A stretch of DNA of 33,952 bases from positions 1 through 33,952 of the forward strand of contig JAJZGH010000014.1 in the NCBI GenBank assembly GCA_021798635.1, in the 5' to 3' direction. This document shows, one piece after another, positions 32,735-33,952 of this stretch; positions within the stretch are counted from its first letter, which is position 1; every line of letters starts with the position of its first letter. The DNA comes from Planctomycetota bacterium (GTDB taxonomy: Bacteria > Planctomycetota > Phycisphaerae > WQYP01). The translations under genes were made by a program, and so were the position numbers. The notes under the pieces were generated by a model. It did no database searches and was not told where the DNA came from. It was given only the letters and a program-made list of their open reading frames with translations.

Positions 32735-32740
32735 TATAAT
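32735..32740 (+). promoter_or_regulatory. -10 element of rtcR
   Basis: A perfect TATAAT ends 7 nt before the rtcR ATG (32748), so the mRNA would start at or within a base or two of the start codon. No Shine-Dalgarno sequence is present there. A convincing -35 hexamer is not seen, so the promoter may be weak. Confidence 0.5.
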
Positions 32741-32747
32741 ATTATCT

Positions 32748-33952
32748 ATGAACAGACCAAAAACGGTAGTCTTTAGTTTCCTTGGCTCGGTGCTGGATTC
32801 CGGCGCCGGAGCACGGCGGTGGGACCGGTGGAGGCCTAATGTTTCGCTTTGCCGCCATCCGGAGTTGCTCATTGATCAGCTGGAACTTATTTATCAAAAG
32901 CGATATCAAAAATTGGCCGATCAAATTGTCGCTGATATCGCAGGTGTGTCACCGGAAACCACGGTGCGACTGCACCAGGTGGAGTTTCGTAACGCGTGGG
33001 ACTTTGAGGAAGTTTATACGGCGCTGCTGGATTTTTCCCGCCGGTGCGTTTTCACCCCCGAAGAGCAGCAATATCTGGTGCATATCACCACCGGTACACA
33101 CGTCGCGCAGATATGCCTGTTCCTTCTAACCGAGGCGCGTTATTTCCCGGCCAAATTAATTCAGACGTCCCCTCCCGGCGGCCACCAGCCCGGGGAAGCC
33201 GGTGGTTATACGATTATCGACTTGGATTTGTCCAAGTACGACAAATTGGCTTCGCGCTTTCTGCAGGAAAAATCCGAAAGCCTGTCTTTCCTTAAGCACG
33301 GCATTGAGACCCGCAATGTCGCATTTAATGCACTCATTGAGAAAATTGAATATGTGGCCGTTAACAGCAAGGCTCCCTTGCTGCTGATGGGACCCACGGG
33401 CGCAGGAAAAAGCCAACTGGCCCGGCGAATTTATGAATTGAAAAAATCCCGGCACCAGGTGGATGGACCATTTGTGGAAGTGAACTGCGCCACGATTCGT
33501 GGGGATGCCGCTATGTCAGCCCTCTTCGGTCATACCAAAGGCGCTTTTACAGGAGCGGTCTCCGCGCGGCCGGGCCTGCTGCGGGCGGCAGACAAGGGGG
33601 TACTCTTTCTGGATGAGATTGGGGAACTTGGGAACGACGAACAGGCCATGCTGCTACGAGCTTTGGAGGAAAAACGATTTCTTCCCGTCGGGGCGGATAA
33701 TGAAGCACGAAGCGACTTTCAACTGCTGGCCGGTACTAACCGCAATCTTTCAGTTCTGGGGGATCCGCGGGCGTTTCGTGAAGACCTTCTGGCGCGCATC
33801 AATTTGTGGACGTTTCATCTACCGGCACTTAAGGACCGTCCGGAAGACGTGGAGCCGAACTTGGATTATGAATTGCAACAATTCGCCCGCCTCAACGGTA
33901 AGCAGATTACTTTTAACCGCGAAGCGCGGGAGGCTTTTCTCGCATTTGCCAC
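32748..33952 (+). CDS. rtcR: RtcR, sigma-54-dependent activator (3' end cut by the window)
   Basis: 401 full codons are visible and open to the window edge. The N-terminal ~180 residues are the RtcR regulatory domain, a CARF-type fold (start KTVVFSFLGSVLDSG, then VHITTGTHVAQICLFLLTEARYFPAKLIQTSPP). The AAA+ domain has Walker A LMGPTGAGKSQLAR, the sigma-54 contact loop GAFTGA, Walker B VLFLDEIGEL, and RINLWTFHLPALKDRPEDVEPN as the sensor region. The C-terminal helix-turn-helix should lie beyond the window. RtcR activates rtcBA-type operons when its CARF domain binds a ligand, thought to be RNA with a 2',3'-cyclic phosphate or similar end. It is transcribed away from the sigma-54 promoter it should control, with ~120 nt between. 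Confidence 0.96.
   Translation, partial: MNRPKTVVFSFLGSVLDSGAGARRWDRWRPNVSLCRHPELLIDQLELIYQKRYQKLADQIVADIAGVSPETTVRLHQVEFRNAWDFEEVYTALLDFSRRCVFTPEEQQYLVHITTGTHVAQICLFLLTEARYFPAKLIQTSPPGGHQPGEAGGYTIIDLDLSKYDKLASRFLQEKSESLSFLKHGIETRNVAFNALIEKIEYVAVNSKAPLLLMGPTGAGKSQLARRIYELKKSRHQVDGPFVEVNCATIRGDAAMSALFGHTKGAFTGAVSARPGLLRAADKGVLFLDEIGELGNDEQAMLLRALEEKRFLPVGADNEARSDFQLLAGTNRNLSVLGDPRAFREDLLARINLWTFHLPALKDRPEDVEPNLDYELQQFARLNGKQITFNREAREAFLAFA

Noticed and set aside
1..33952. CRISPR arrays, insertion sequences, integrases
   Set aside because: I found no regularly spaced direct repeats and no transposase or integrase coding sequence in the window.

Overview
The window looks like a chromosomal segment of a Gram-negative-type bacterium with moderately high GC content, most likely a planctomycete of the Phycisphaerae type. 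I infer this from gene style: lipoproteins and a SurA/PpiC-like foldase imply an outer membrane, and there is a FliA/WhiG-type sigma factor, a Ser/Thr kinase, neighbouring DUF3300 and DUF2950 genes, and several otherwise unrecognisable Ala/Pro-rich membrane proteins. The taxonomic call is tentative; the gene calls do not depend on it.

Layout. Positions 1-4000: the start of a divergent partial gene, then a plus-strand cluster of DUF3300 secreted protein, DUF2950 lipoprotein and a glycosyltransferase-2/DUF2062 fusion. Positions 4035-11669 (all minus): a FliA/WhiG sigma factor, an FKBP lipoprotein, an M29 aminopeptidase, a NarL-type response regulator overlapping its PAS histidine kinase (one PAS resembles the haem PAS of FixL), and fusA (EF-G) with a strong terminator. 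Positions 12289-15902 form an accessory block around the tmRNA gene ssrA. On one side is an AbiEi-like/AbiEii-like toxin-antitoxin pair in an unusual convergent, 3'-overlapping arrangement with two related palindromic operators. On the other side is a HigBA-like RelE-fold toxin/XRE pair. Positions 16170-20607 (minus): PpiC-type lipoprotein, metallophosphoesterase, Ser/Thr kinase and an amidase-fold protein that seems to lack its zinc ligands. Positions 20820-23629 (plus): a possibly structured leader, a membrane protein, fmt and a small membrane protein. Positions 23681-26917 (minus): yidD, a GNAT acetyltransferase and two diverged 8-TM paralogues.

Positions 27080-33952 hold yebC and then a complete RNA-repair locus: rtcR (divergent, plus strand, cut by the window end) and, on the minus strand, a sigma-54 promoter, rsr (Ro60/TROVE protein), two tRNA-like non-coding RNAs, rtcB (RNA ligase) and rtcA (RNA 3'-phosphate cyclase). 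The first RNA (30757-30896) is a well supported Y RNA of the YrlA type. It carries the Ro-binding motif GGCGAAUG in a long terminal stem, and an inside-out tRNA module whose T arm, hairpin-closed 7-bp acceptor stem and D arm occur in permuted order. The second (30612-30747) is delimited by a perfect 13-bp inverted repeat, carries a T-arm hairpin and a closed 7-bp stem, and is more divergent. RtcR senses a ligand through its CARF-type domain and should activate the sigma-54 promoter. The operon then makes Ro, its Y RNAs and the two end-healing/sealing enzymes together.

The most interesting items are this Rsr/Y-RNA/RtcBA locus with its second, divergent tRNA mimic, the convergent AbiE-like pair with paired operators beside ssrA, and the possible structured leader at 20864-20950.
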